Made by a program: the position numbers and the translations under genes. DNA of 62,633 nt from Myxococcaceae bacterium. GTDB taxonomy: Bacteria; Myxococcota; Myxococcia; Myxococcales; Myxococcaceae. The DNA is taken from contig JALOQF010000002.1 of the NCBI GenBank assembly GCA_025459425.1, positions 1 through 62,633 on the forward strand. Reading direction: 5' to 3'. Positions 1 through 6,857 of the stretch are shown in pieces (the stretch's first letter is position 1; every line of letters starts with the position of its first letter). Under the pieces are notes generated by a model. That model searched no databases. It saw nothing but the letters and a program-made list of their open reading frames with translations, and was not told the origin of the DNA.

Positions 1-558
1 ACCCTTGCCCCAAATCCGACCTCCCTCCCATCGGATCACGACTGCGCCGTCCTGCTCACGCCACGCGACCACGCCGAGGTGGGGCCAACTCGCTTCGGCG
101 TGAGGGTTCGTCTTCCATCGGAGCGTGCCTTCGGCGGCCGACCGGGCCGTGATCACCAGGCCCCTCTCGGCGACCCAGAGAAAGACGAGGTCGTCATCAC
201 ACCGCAGGAGCGCTTCACGGTCTGCCTCGAGACTCCAGCGCACCTCGCCTGTCTCGAGTTCGAATGCGGCCAGCCCCAGGACATCGTCCCTCGCGACCAG
301 CCGCGCGCCGCTCACGCAGGTCTCGAGCGCCGGGCCCGGCTCGACCGGCAGCACGGGCTCTGCAGGTTGTCGCGGAACGGTCGCGCACCCGAAGCTGGTG
401 GCGAGGAGGAGCCAGAGAGAGGGCCCGAGCCCTCGGCCAACTGCAGAGAGCGCGGGCCACTGACCAGGGCTCGAGAGAACCGGTGCGAAGCCCCTGGAGA
501 CCGCAGAGCCGATGTTGACCGGCAGCGACTTGAAGCGCTCGTCTGAGTCTCCCGCCAC
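1..558 (-). CDS. Beta-propeller-like lipoprotein, 3' end outside the window
   Basis: Minus-strand frame open from the left edge; the C-terminus lies outside the window. The translation has a hydrophobic stretch ending in a lipobox (SFGC, Cys codon at 385-387), then a Pro/Glu-rich linker, then strand-rich sequence with phrases such as LVARDDVLGLAAFELETG, RWSLEAD and WGKG that resemble PQQ/WD-type propeller blades ('value used to be X, text Y'). That suggests an exported, membrane-anchored propeller protein of unknown partner. The start is unresolved: GTG at 558 or 576 are the in-frame candidates, but both leave an unusually long n-region before the lipobox, so a non-standard start nearer 480 or a sequence error is possible. 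The frame is real because a single phase gives protein-like sequence over 480 nt; the function is weakly supported. Confidence 0.55.
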   Translation of the reverse strand, partial: MAGDSDERFKSLPVNIGSAVSRGFAPVLSSPGQWPALSAVGRGLGPSLWLLLATSFGCATVPRQPAEPVLPVEPGPALETCVSGARLVARDDVLGLAAFELETGEVRWSLEADREALLRCDDDLVFLWVAERGLVITARSAAEGTLRWKTNPHAEASWPHLGVVAWREQDGAVVIRWEGGRIWGKG

Positions 559-569
559 GGGAGCGGGAG
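549..569 (-). terminator. Possible hairpin terminator after the three-gene string
   Basis: A 7-bp perfect inverted repeat (CTCCCGC / GCGGGAG) with a 7-nt loop lies downstream of the minus-strand gene ending at 701. There is no T-run after it, so it could be a pause site, a weak terminator or chance in G+C-rich DNA. Confidence 0.3.
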
Positions 570-700
570 TTAGCACGCGACGGGTGATTGCGAGCCCGTC
601 AATCGCGGAACGGACTGAGTTGCAGGCGCCTGCGAGGCCACCACCGACCGACTGGATGGTGCCCGGCCCCAGCCGTGGGTCGCCCTACCGCCACTCAACC

Positions 701-1114
701 TCAGGCCTCACGCGCGTCGAGTTCCGCCATGCGCCACAGGCACTGACCAACAAGCAACGCAGATGATTGGTCCTCTGGTTTCGGTCGCCCCGTCGCCTTC
801 CACGCCGTACCGGGATCCAGATTCAGCGTGAAACGATTGCCGTCATCGGAGCGCACGAGCATCGCACCGTCGTAAAGGACCCCGCCGCCGCCCTGGAGGA
901 AGTCAGGACGGAGCGTGACGCTGTCGAGGCGGGTGAACTCGAGTTCGAGTGCTACCCAGCTCACCGGAAGGCCCGATTCCCATCGAGCCACGTGTAGAAC
1001 GACTGATGCTGTCAGCAAGGCGCGATGACGTTCGACCCGAACCTCGAGTCGGTCGACCAGGCCGTCGAAGCCGTTGCCGAATTCATCGAGCAGATCCTTC
1101 ATGTAGGCCCTCAT
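701..1114 (-). CDS. Hypothetical protein (third gene of a small-gene string)
   Basis: 137 aa from ATG 1114; a second ATG at 1102 has a better-spaced GAGG upstream and would give 133 aa. No signal peptide or transmembrane segment. The N-terminus is acidic and helical (MKDLLDEFGNGFDGL), and the middle is strand-rich with SWVALELEF and RFTLNLDPG. I do not recognise a family. It follows the gene at 1173-1598 by 58 nt on the same strand, so it probably belongs to the same transcript. Small, soluble, single-domain proteins in such strings are often immunity-type or effector-chaperone proteins, but nothing in the sequence proves that here. Confidence 0.6.
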   Translation of the reverse strand: MRAYMKDLLDEFGNGFDGLVDRLEVRVERHRALLTASVVLHVARWESGLPVSWVALELEFTRLDSVTLRPDFLQGGGGVLYDGAMLVRSDDGNRFTLNLDPGTAWKATGRPKPEDQSSALLVGQCLWRMAELDAREA

Positions 1115-1172
1115 CTCTCCCGGGAATGGGTCGCAGGAGCCGGTGTCGACGACACGCGCCTGACAGACTGAC

Positions 1173-1598
1173 TCACCGCCGGCCGGCGTGCGTCGACTCG
1201 AGTTCGACGACGTGGACTTCGTTGCATGCGACTGCAAGCCCGTCGCCGTACGAGAAGGACATGCCGACGATGAAGCGCGCCTCACCCACCAGATTCCGCC
1301 ACCCGTCGCCCTGTACCCAGTAGCCCCCGCTGAGCACTCGAATCGTGTCAGGTGGGACTGCGCCCCTCGCGTCGAACTTCTCGACGCTGTGCACGATGGG
1401 GCTGCTCATGAGGCCTGTGGCACCGTATCGGGTTGACGAAGTCATTCGCAGCTCGACGAGGCTTCCATCGACGCGGCGAAAGCGAACCGAGCACGGCTCA
1501 CCGAGGGTGATGTGCTCGATGACCGCGTCGTGGACACGAAGCCCGGGGATGAGCTGGAGGGCGGTCGGAAGCTCGGTCGGTTCGGTGGTGTCCGTCAT
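1173..1598 (-). CDS. Hypothetical protein (second gene of a small-gene string)
   Basis: 141 aa, start ATG at 1598. The ATG overlaps the stop of the preceding gene (ATGA, 4 nt), so translation is probably coupled. Soluble, no signal peptide; beta-rich with VHDAVIEHITLGEPCSVRF and RVLSGGYWVQGDGW. The C-terminus VVELESTHAGRR looks like a natural end. I do not recognise the family. The reading frame has normal G+C-rich codon use and clean boundaries, so it is likely a real gene. Confidence 0.65.
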   Translation of the reverse strand: MTDTTEPTELPTALQLIPGLRVHDAVIEHITLGEPCSVRFRRVDGSLVELRMTSSTRYGATGLMSSPIVHSVEKFDARGAVPPDTIRVLSGGYWVQGDGWRNLVGEARFIVGMSFSYGDGLAVACNEVHVVELESTHAGRR

Positions 1599-1948
1599 TC
1601 GATGAACCGTATCTCTGCATCGAAGGGCCTCGCGGGCCATGGGTGGCCCGTCGCGTTGAACGTCATCACGAAGCCAACCCCCGGCTTCATCAATGAGACG
1701 AGGCGACAACGCGCTGTCGATCTCCGTTCGATCAGACTGAAGAACCCGTAGCTGAACGTCGAGCACAAGTTCGACAGGTCCACGATTGATTGCTCGGTCC
1801 ATGGGTAGTCGACGATGAAGTCGACTTCGTTCAGGCCCCTTCTCGCAGTCCAGCCCGCTGGCAGTAACCCATCGATTTCAGCCCAGAGCCCATCGGGCGT
1901 GCCTGCCCGAATCGAGGCCGAGAGGCTGATCGCGACCTCAAGCCTCAT
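1595..1948 (-). CDS. Hypothetical protein (first gene of a small-gene string)
   Basis: 117 aa, start ATG at 1948. The start overlaps the stop codon of the original reading frame of the upstream S41 protease (TGATG), a classic stop-start coupling. Its own stop overlaps the start of the next gene (ATGA). Sequence is soluble with a Trp- and Phe-rich core (FIVDYPWTEQSIVDL, STFSYGFFSL). No recognised domain. The double coupling is good evidence that this is a genuine gene co-transcribed with the protease. Confidence 0.65.
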   Translation of the reverse strand: MRLEVAISLSASIRAGTPDGLWAEIDGLLPAGWTARRGLNEVDFIVDYPWTEQSIVDLSNLCSTFSYGFFSLIERRSTARCRLVSLMKPGVGFVMTFNATGHPWPARPFDAEIRFIE

Positions 1949-2133
1949 CACGGCGCGCGGGCGGTGTTCTTCCCCGGGCCGGCGGCGGCGCCGTTCAGGT
2001 AGTTCAGCGCCACCTTCAGTTGGTAGTCGGTCAGCTTCTCCGTCACGTCCCACGCCTTCAGGTTCTCGGGCAGCGACGGCTTGAGGCTCGCGAGCTCGGG
2101 CCCGTCGCTCTCTCCGCGGAAGTGGCGCTTTCC
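1948..2133 (-). pseudogene. Out-of-frame 3' remnant of the S41 protease gene
   Basis: In the frame shifted from the S41 protease, 62 codons read as GKRHFRGESDGPELASLKPS, then LPENLKAWDVTEKLTD, YQLKVALNYLNGAA, ending at TGA 1948-1950. This is protein-like, charged and helical, and ends exactly on the start of the next gene (TGATG). In family members a segment of some tens of residues (typically starting with a G-I-x-P-D sequence) separates SIQE from this type of tail; it is missing here. The simplest reading is a deletion that removed that segment and left the tail out of frame. Confidence 0.7.
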
Positions 2134-3170
2134 TGAATGCTGCGCCCCGACGGCGTGTAATACCGCGCGATCGTCAGCTTGAGCCCCGAGCCGTCTTCCA
2201 TCTCGATCACCGTCTGCACCGAGCCCTTGCCGAACGTGGGTACGCCCATCAGCACCGCCCGCTTGTGGTCCTGCAGGGCGCCCGCGACGATCTCGCTCGC
2301 CGACGCCGAGCCCGCGTTCACCAGCACCACCATCGGGTACGGCTTCTCGGTGTCGCGGTCCTTCGCGCGCTCCTCGGTCGCCTGGGCCCCGTCACGCCCG
2401 CGCGTCGAGACGATGAGCTGGCCGCCCGGCAGAAACCGATCGGCGATCGCCACGGCCTGATCGAGCAGCCCGCCGGGGTTGTTGCGGAAGTCGACCACCA
2501 GCCCGCGCAGCTCCTTGCCGCCGTTCTGCGCGCGGAGCTTCTCGAGCTCCTTGAACAACGACGCGTCGGTGCGCTCCTGAAAGTTCTTCACCTTCACGTA
2601 GCCGATGCCGCCGTACAGCGCGCTCTCGACCGACACGGTGCGAATGTGATCCCGGATGATCGCGAACTCGCGCGGCGCCGAGAACCCCTCGCGCATGATG
2701 GTCAGCATCACCTTCTTCCCCGCCGGCCCGCGCATCTTCTGAATGGCGCGCGCCAGCTCCATCGACCGCGTCGGCTCGTCGTCGATCTTCAGCAACTGGT
2801 CGCCCGACTTGATGCCCGCGCGCTGCGCCGGCGTGTCGTCGATGGGCGCCACCACCACGATGGTGTCGTTGCGCCGCGCGATCTCGATGCCCAGGCCGCC
2901 GAACTCGCCCGAGGTGTCGATCTTCATCTCTTTGAAGACGTCGGGCGGCATGTAGACGGTGTGCGGATCGAGCGTCTCGAGCATGCCCTTGATGGCGCCC
3001 TGCATGAGCTGCTGCTCGTCGACAGTCTCGACGTAGTTGTTCTGCACGTACGAGAGCACCCGCGCGAAGAGCTCGAGCTGCCGGTACGTCTGCTCGGCCT
3101 TCGGCACCGGAGGCCCCGCCACCGCGACCGCGCCCACCAGCACGCACCACGCCACCACGAGACGACGCAT
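2058..3170 (-). CDS. S41 family C-terminal processing peptidase, C-terminus disrupted
   Basis: 370 aa as read. A signal peptide (MRRLVVAWCVLVGAVAVAG) directs it to the periplasm. A PDZ domain spans about residues 85-165 (FGGLGIEIARRND, GIKSGDQLLKIDD), followed by the S41 peptidase core. The catalytic pair is visible: Ser290 in AGSASASE and Lys315 in FGKGSVQT. Such proteases cleave the C-termini of envelope proteins. The family-typical sequence continues to GRSIQE (about 347); the last 23 residues (Ser/Arg-rich) are out of frame and not protease-like, because a deletion or frameshift lies near 2125-2135. The catalytic core is intact, so the product might still be active but would lack its normal tail. 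It is the first gene of the string that continues to 701. Confidence 0.88.
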   Translation of the reverse strand: MRRLVVAWCVLVGAVAVAGPPVPKAEQTYRQLELFARVLSYVQNNYVETVDEQQLMQGAIKGMLETLDPHTVYMPPDVFKEMKIDTSGEFGGLGIEIARRNDTIVVVAPIDDTPAQRAGIKSGDQLLKIDDEPTRSMELARAIQKMRGPAGKKVMLTIMREGFSAPREFAIIRDHIRTVSVESALYGGIGYVKVKNFQERTDASLFKELEKLRAQNGGKELRGLVVDFRNNPGGLLDQAVAIADRFLPGGQLIVSTRGRDGAQATEERAKDRDTEKPYPMVVLVNAGSASASEIVAGALQDHKRAVLMGVPTFGKGSVQTVIEMEDGSGLKLTIARYYTPSGRSIQESATSAERATGPSSRASSRRCPRT

Positions 3171-3279
3171 AGATCCGTGACTCTAACCGCCCCCACCCGG
3201 GAGATTCACCCCACGCGCCCGTAGTCAGGCGAGGTGTATGCGGAAGTGGGCGCACGTTCCCCGTGGTAGTCTCTTCTCC

Positions 3280-3498
3280 ATGCCTCGCCAGATCGACCTG
3301 AGTTCCCCCGAGTGTGAGCCGACCGATGAAGAGCTCGCAGAACTCGCCCATCGCGCGTTCTCGCAGGTCTCGGCGAAGAGTGATGCAGCAACCCATGCTT
3401 TCCGCGTTCGCATCGAGGCGGAGCGCGAAAGGGTACGAGCGGAACTGGAGTCGAAGCTCGTGAGGCTGAAGCAGGTGTCTCGACGGAAGACGCCTTGA
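3280..3498 (+). CDS. Small charged protein, probable antitoxin of zeta-like kinase
   Basis: 72 aa from ATG 3280 (MPRQIDLSSPEC); an upstream ATG at 3238 is possible but would add a basic, poorly conserved-looking leader. The protein is helical and charged, with an acidic N-terminal half and a basic coiled end (RVRIEAERERVRAELESK). Its stop overlaps the start of the kinase gene by 4 nt (TTGA), the usual arrangement for small antitoxin plus zeta-like kinase. No DNA-binding motif is obvious. The role is inferred from the position only. Confidence 0.6.
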   Translation: MPRQIDLSSPECEPTDEELAELAHRAFSQVSAKSDAATHAFRVRIEAERERVRAELESKLVRLKQVSRRKTP

Positions 3499-3977
3499 AG
3501 CCGGTCCTCATCGTCATCGCCGGCCCAAACGGTTCGGGAAAGACCACCCTGACCGAACGACTTCGCGAGGATCGATGGAGCGAAGCCGTCGAGTACTTGA
3601 ACCCCGATGAGATCGCTCAAGCCCGCTTCGGAGACTGGAACTCCCCAGAAGCCGTGCGCGCCGCAGCTCGATGGACGACCGGACGACGCGAAGAACTCCT
3701 CGCCCAACGAAAAGGCATTGCCTTCGAGACTGTCTTCTCAGCGCCCGACAAAGTCGACTTCCTCCTGAGAGCGAAGCAGGCGGATTACTTCGTTCGACTC
3801 TTCTTCGTCGGTACCGAGCACCCGCGCATCAATGCTGCGCGTGTCGCCGAGCGAGTCATGCAGGGCGGCCACACGGTGCCCATCGAGAAGATCGTCGGCC
3901 GCTATCAGCGCTCGATGAGCAACCTTTCCGCTGGCCTCAACCTCGCTGATCGGGCGTACCTGTACGAACTCCGTTGA
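3495..3977 (+). CDS. Zeta-toxin-like P-loop kinase, frameshifted near the C-terminus
   Basis: Starts with TTG at 3495, overlapping the upstream stop. The N-terminus has a P-loop (AGPNGSGKTT, about residues 9-18), then LNPDEIAQ and the FETVFS motif of zeta-toxin / AAA_33 kinases that phosphorylate UDP-N-acetylglucosamine or related substrates; YQRSMSNL is also typical. The frame stops at 3977 after RAYLYELR. Family members continue from YDNS for about 50 residues, and that continuation is present in another frame (see 3967-4110). A 2-nt deletion around 3966-3968 explains this. The product is therefore short by its C-terminal part and probably inactive or attenuated. Confidence 0.75.
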   Translation: MKPVLIVIAGPNGSGKTTLTERLREDRWSEAVEYLNPDEIAQARFGDWNSPEAVRAAARWTTGRREELLAQRKGIAFETVFSAPDKVDFLLRAKQADYFVRLFFVGTEHPRINAARVAERVMQGGHTVPIEKIVGRYQRSMSNLSAGLNLADRAYLYELR

Positions 3978-4110
3978 ACGCGTAGAAGCCAGGCTGTGTG
4001 CGCGAACCAACGACGGCCAGTTACGTAAGCTCTACGGCCCGTTGCCTGGCTGGGTCGACGACGCGCTCCGCGGCCTGCCCAGGCACCCTGACTTCTCCCA
4101 GCCGCCCTGA
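3967..4110 (+). pseudogene. Out-of-frame 3' part of the zeta-like kinase gene
   Basis: Reads N-S-V-E-R-V-E-A-R-L, then LRKLYGPLPGWVDDALRGLP and ends FSQPP-stop at 4108-4110. This fits the expected end of the kinase (Y-D-N-S followed by K-x-Y and P-x-W-V/A motifs). It finishes 1 nt before the convergent hydrolase gene, as a natural gene end would. Confidence 0.7.
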
Positions 4111-4111
4111 C

Positions 4112-4975
4112 TCAACCAGCCAGGCCCTTGGTGCGGGCGAAGTCGATCACCTTCCGCACCAGCGGCTTCGGGTTCTCCATCTGCGGCATGTGCCCGAAGC
4201 CCTCGACCTCGTGCACCTCGGCGTGCTTCGGCAGGTGCGCCTTGAAGTAAGCGAGCCCTTCGGGCGGGAGCAGCTTCTCGCGCGTGCCCCAGATGAGCAG
4301 CGTCGGCATGCCCAGGCCCGCGAGCATCGCCTCGCTCACCGCGTCTTCCGGCTGCACCTCTCGAATGAGGCTGCGCACGGTGGGGTTCTCGTAGAGCTTC
4401 TGCATCTGCCCGGGGATCAGGAGCAGCGGCAGCGGAGGCCGGGCGAACAGCCGCCGCGTCATCGCGCGCGCCTCGGCCCGGGTGTTCACCTCGAACGACT
4501 GCACCAGCGACTTGAACCGCGCGGGCTCGAGCCGGGCGCCCGCCGGCGAAATGAGGCCCAGCGCCTTCACCGACTGCGGCGTCTCGTGCGCCAGGTAGAG
4601 GCTCATGGCGCCGCCGAGCGAGTTGCCGATGAGGAAGACAGGCTCCTGCACCACGTCGTCGAGGAACGCGCGCACCGTCGCCAGCTGCTCGCGCCACGGC
4701 AGCGGCCCGCTCGGGGGCGTCGGCGAGAACCCGTTGCCCGGTACGTCGAGCGCCCACACCCGCCGGAAATAGAGCGAGAGCGGCTTCAGCGTTCTCGAGT
4801 ACGCGTTCGCCGAGCTGCCGAGCCCGTGCACCAGCAAGAGCGGCGGGCCGAGCCCCCGGCCCTCGAGGCGGTAGGCGTGCACCTCGTGCCCACGAACGCG
4901 GTGCATTTCGCTCCGCACGCCCTGTGCCACCAACACGCGCCGCATCGTCCGGTTCGCCGTCTCGAGCAGGTTCAT
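4112..4975 (-). CDS. Alpha/beta hydrolase
   Basis: 287 aa from ATG 4975; the frame stays open further upstream but that part is not protein-like. Shows the oxyanion region LLLVHGLGSS (47-55), nucleophile elbow GNSLGG (Ser119) and the catalytic His in GFGHMPQ (His262). The acid usually follows the strand IWG; here the sequence is GTREKLLP, with Glu in place of the usual Asp. Cytoplasmic, no signal peptide. The family covers esterases, C-C bond hydrolases and haloperoxidase-like enzymes; the substrate cannot be read from the sequence. It converges on the kinase remnant with 1 nt between stops. Confidence 0.85.
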   Translation of the reverse strand: MNLLETANRTMRRVLVAQGVRSEMHRVRGHEVHAYRLEGRGLGPPLLLVHGLGSSANAYSRTLKPLSLYFRRVWALDVPGNGFSPTPPSGPLPWREQLATVRAFLDDVVQEPVFLIGNSLGGAMSLYLAHETPQSVKALGLISPAGARLEPARFKSLVQSFEVNTRAEARAMTRRLFARPPLPLLLIPGQMQKLYENPTVRSLIREVQPEDAVSEAMLAGLGMPTLLIWGTREKLLPPEGLAYFKAHLPKHAEVHEVEGFGHMPQMENPKPLVRKVIDFARTKGLAG

Positions 4976-5211
4976 CGCAGACCCGTCATAGCGCTCACCG
5001 GCGATCTGGTCTGCCCCACGGGTGCGTCGACACCCGCCCCGCGAGTCTGCCCCCCACCCGTCACGTCTCTGTCGCCGTAAGGGGCCGCATTCGTTGCGCG
5101 CGCAACACCGAGCCGCTGGCGCATCGATTGCTCCATGTCTTCCCAACAGTGGGCGGGGAACTCGCGTCAATGACGACGCGGTGAGAGCCCGTCGCGGGCG
5201 AGAGAGGCGTT

Positions 5212-5664
5212 GTGAGCGCACTTCCTTCACCAGATTCCATCACGACGATGGTCAACAGCGTCACGGGCACGATGATGAACCTCAAGTTCGCGCTCGCGAA
5301 AGGCCCGACGCTGCGGGCGCCGTTCCGACGCGCGGTGCTCCCGATTCCCGGGGCCACCCCCGTGAGCGTCATCGTCACCTCGGACAAACAGAGCTGCGAG
5401 AAGCTGGGCGCGCGCCTCTTCATGGTGTCACCCGCGGCCGTCGACACCTCGATGATGGAGGACACCCTGCGCGAGCTCGCCAACATCACCGCGGGTCAGG
5501 TGCGACGGGCCATGTCGCTCGACCAGGCGCTGGGGCTGCCGAAGATCCTCACCGGTGACGAGAGCTGGACGGTCGCCGTCTCGAAGTCCCAGTGCATCAC
5601 GCTCCGCGCGACCGAGGCCGACGTCGAGCTCGAAGTGCAGATCACCACCCACCCCCGCGAATGA
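5212..5664 (+). CDS. CheX-like chemotaxis phosphatase domain protein
   Basis: 150 aa from GTG 5212, which has a GAGAGG ribosome-binding site six bases upstream. The protein matches the CheX/CheC phosphatase fold: PGATPVSVIVTSDKQ, then MMEDTLRELANITAG, where the Glu and Asn of the E-x-x-N active motif are both present. CheX-type proteins dephosphorylate receiver domains. The next gene, 31 nt downstream, encodes two receiver domains, so that protein is its likely substrate. There is no CheA or methyl-accepting protein in the window, so this is probably a stand-alone signalling module rather than classical chemotaxis. Confidence 0.82.
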   Translation: MSALPSPDSITTMVNSVTGTMMNLKFALAKGPTLRAPFRRAVLPIPGATPVSVIVTSDKQSCEKLGARLFMVSPAAVDTSMMEDTLRELANITAGQVRRAMSLDQALGLPKILTGDESWTVAVSKSQCITLRATEADVELEVQITTHPRE

Positions 5665-5695
5665 GCGCCCCCTTCCCCTCTCGAGGTGAATACCC

Positions 5696-6829
5696 ATGCC
5701 ACGTGTCCTGACCGTTGATGACAGCAAGGCCATTCGCACCATCGTCTCGAAGCAGATGCTCGACCTCGGGTTCGAGATCGACGAAGCCGAAGACGGCGTG
5801 CAGGGCCTCGCGAAGCTCGAGGAGCTGACGTTCGACCTCGTCATCCTCGACGTCACCATGCCCAACCTCGACGGCCCCGGCATGCTCGCGAAGATGCGCG
5901 ACGCGGGCAACAAGACGCCCGTGCTGATGCTCACGAGCGAGTCGAAGCGCTCGATCATGGTCGACGTGATGAAGGCCGGCATCGAGGACTACATCTTGAA
6001 GCCGTTCAAGCCCGAGGAGCTGCGGGCGAAGGTGCTCAAGGTGCTCAAGATCGCCGCGCCCTCGATGCCCGTCACCATGGGCGGTGAGCCGGCGATGCCG
6101 CAGGGCCGCATGGACCCGACCGGCAAGCAGTTCATCGACATTCTCGTCATCGACGACATGGAGAACGTGCACAAGAAGCTCAAGACGCTGGTGCCGCCGC
6201 ACGTCACCGTCGGCGCTGCCCTCTCGGCCGCGTCGGCGCTCCAGGCCTGCCGTGAGAAGGTCTTCCGCGTCGTCTTCATCGACACCGACATTCCCGACGT
6301 GAACTCGGCGGCGCTCATGAACCAGCTCCGCTCGCTGCAGCAGCACGCGGCCTTCCTCGCGCTCGCGCTGCGCTCGGCCAACGACGTGCAGAAAGAGATG
6401 CAGGCCCTGGGCTTCGACGACGTCATCTTCAAGCCCTTCGACAAGGACAACATCGACGACTTCCTGATTCGCTTCTTCAACGACCAGGACCTCGTCGTCG
6501 CCGAGGACAACCTGCTGCGCATCGGCGCCTTCGCCGGCAAGGACGACCGCATCGACAAGTACTTCACCCGCGTGTCGAAGCTGCTCGAGGAGCAGATCGA
6601 GAAGATCGCCGCCGCCTGCCACGACCAGGTGATCATCGACCTGACGAACTCGCCGCTGAAGCCCGACCGCACGCCGCGCCTCGTCATCGACCTGAAGAAG
6701 GAAGCGCAGAAGCGAGGCGTCGAGCTGAAGCTGGTGGCTGGCGCCGATCACTCGGCGCTGCTCAAGAAGTTCGACGAGACCGCCAAGATGACGGTCTGCG
6801 GCTCGGTGCACGAAGCACGCGCCGCCTGA
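5696..6829 (+). CDS. Double receiver response regulator with C-terminal STAS-like domain
   Basis: 377 aa. First REC domain (1-118): DDS at 8-10, phospho-acceptor Asp52 in VILDVTMP, Thr80, Lys102 in LKPFKP. Second REC domain (148-265): VIDDMENVH, Asp196 in FIDTDIP, Lys246 in FKPFD; it has Arg-Ser instead of the usual Thr-Ser and may be degenerate. The last ~110 residues (VVAEDNLLRIGAF, DQVIIDLTNSPL, MTVCGSVHEAR) resemble a STAS/anti-sigma-antagonist fold. It probably integrates two phosphorylation inputs and passes them on by protein contact, since there is no DNA-binding domain. It sits between a CheX-type phosphatase and an HDOD protein in one operon. Confidence 0.85.
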   Translation: MPRVLTVDDSKAIRTIVSKQMLDLGFEIDEAEDGVQGLAKLEELTFDLVILDVTMPNLDGPGMLAKMRDAGNKTPVLMLTSESKRSIMVDVMKAGIEDYILKPFKPEELRAKVLKVLKIAAPSMPVTMGGEPAMPQGRMDPTGKQFIDILVIDDMENVHKKLKTLVPPHVTVGAALSAASALQACREKVFRVVFIDTDIPDVNSAALMNQLRSLQQHAAFLALALRSANDVQKEMQALGFDDVIFKPFDKDNIDDFLIRFFNDQDLVVAEDNLLRIGAFAGKDDRIDKYFTRVSKLLEEQIEKIAAACHDQVIIDLTNSPLKPDRTPRLVIDLKKEAQKRGVELKLVAGADHSALLKKFDETAKMTVCGSVHEARAA

Positions 6830-6857
6830 CGACCGGAGGCCAGGGGAGGACGACGTC

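Noticed and set aside
2265-3224. Long plus-strand open frame opposite the S41 protease
   Set aside because: Arg/His/Leu-rich with no motif, antisense to a gene with clear domains; an effect of G+C-rich codon bias.
3998-5080. Long plus-strand open frame opposite the alpha/beta hydrolase
   Set aside because: Low-complexity Arg/Glu/His composition; the minus strand has the catalytic motifs.
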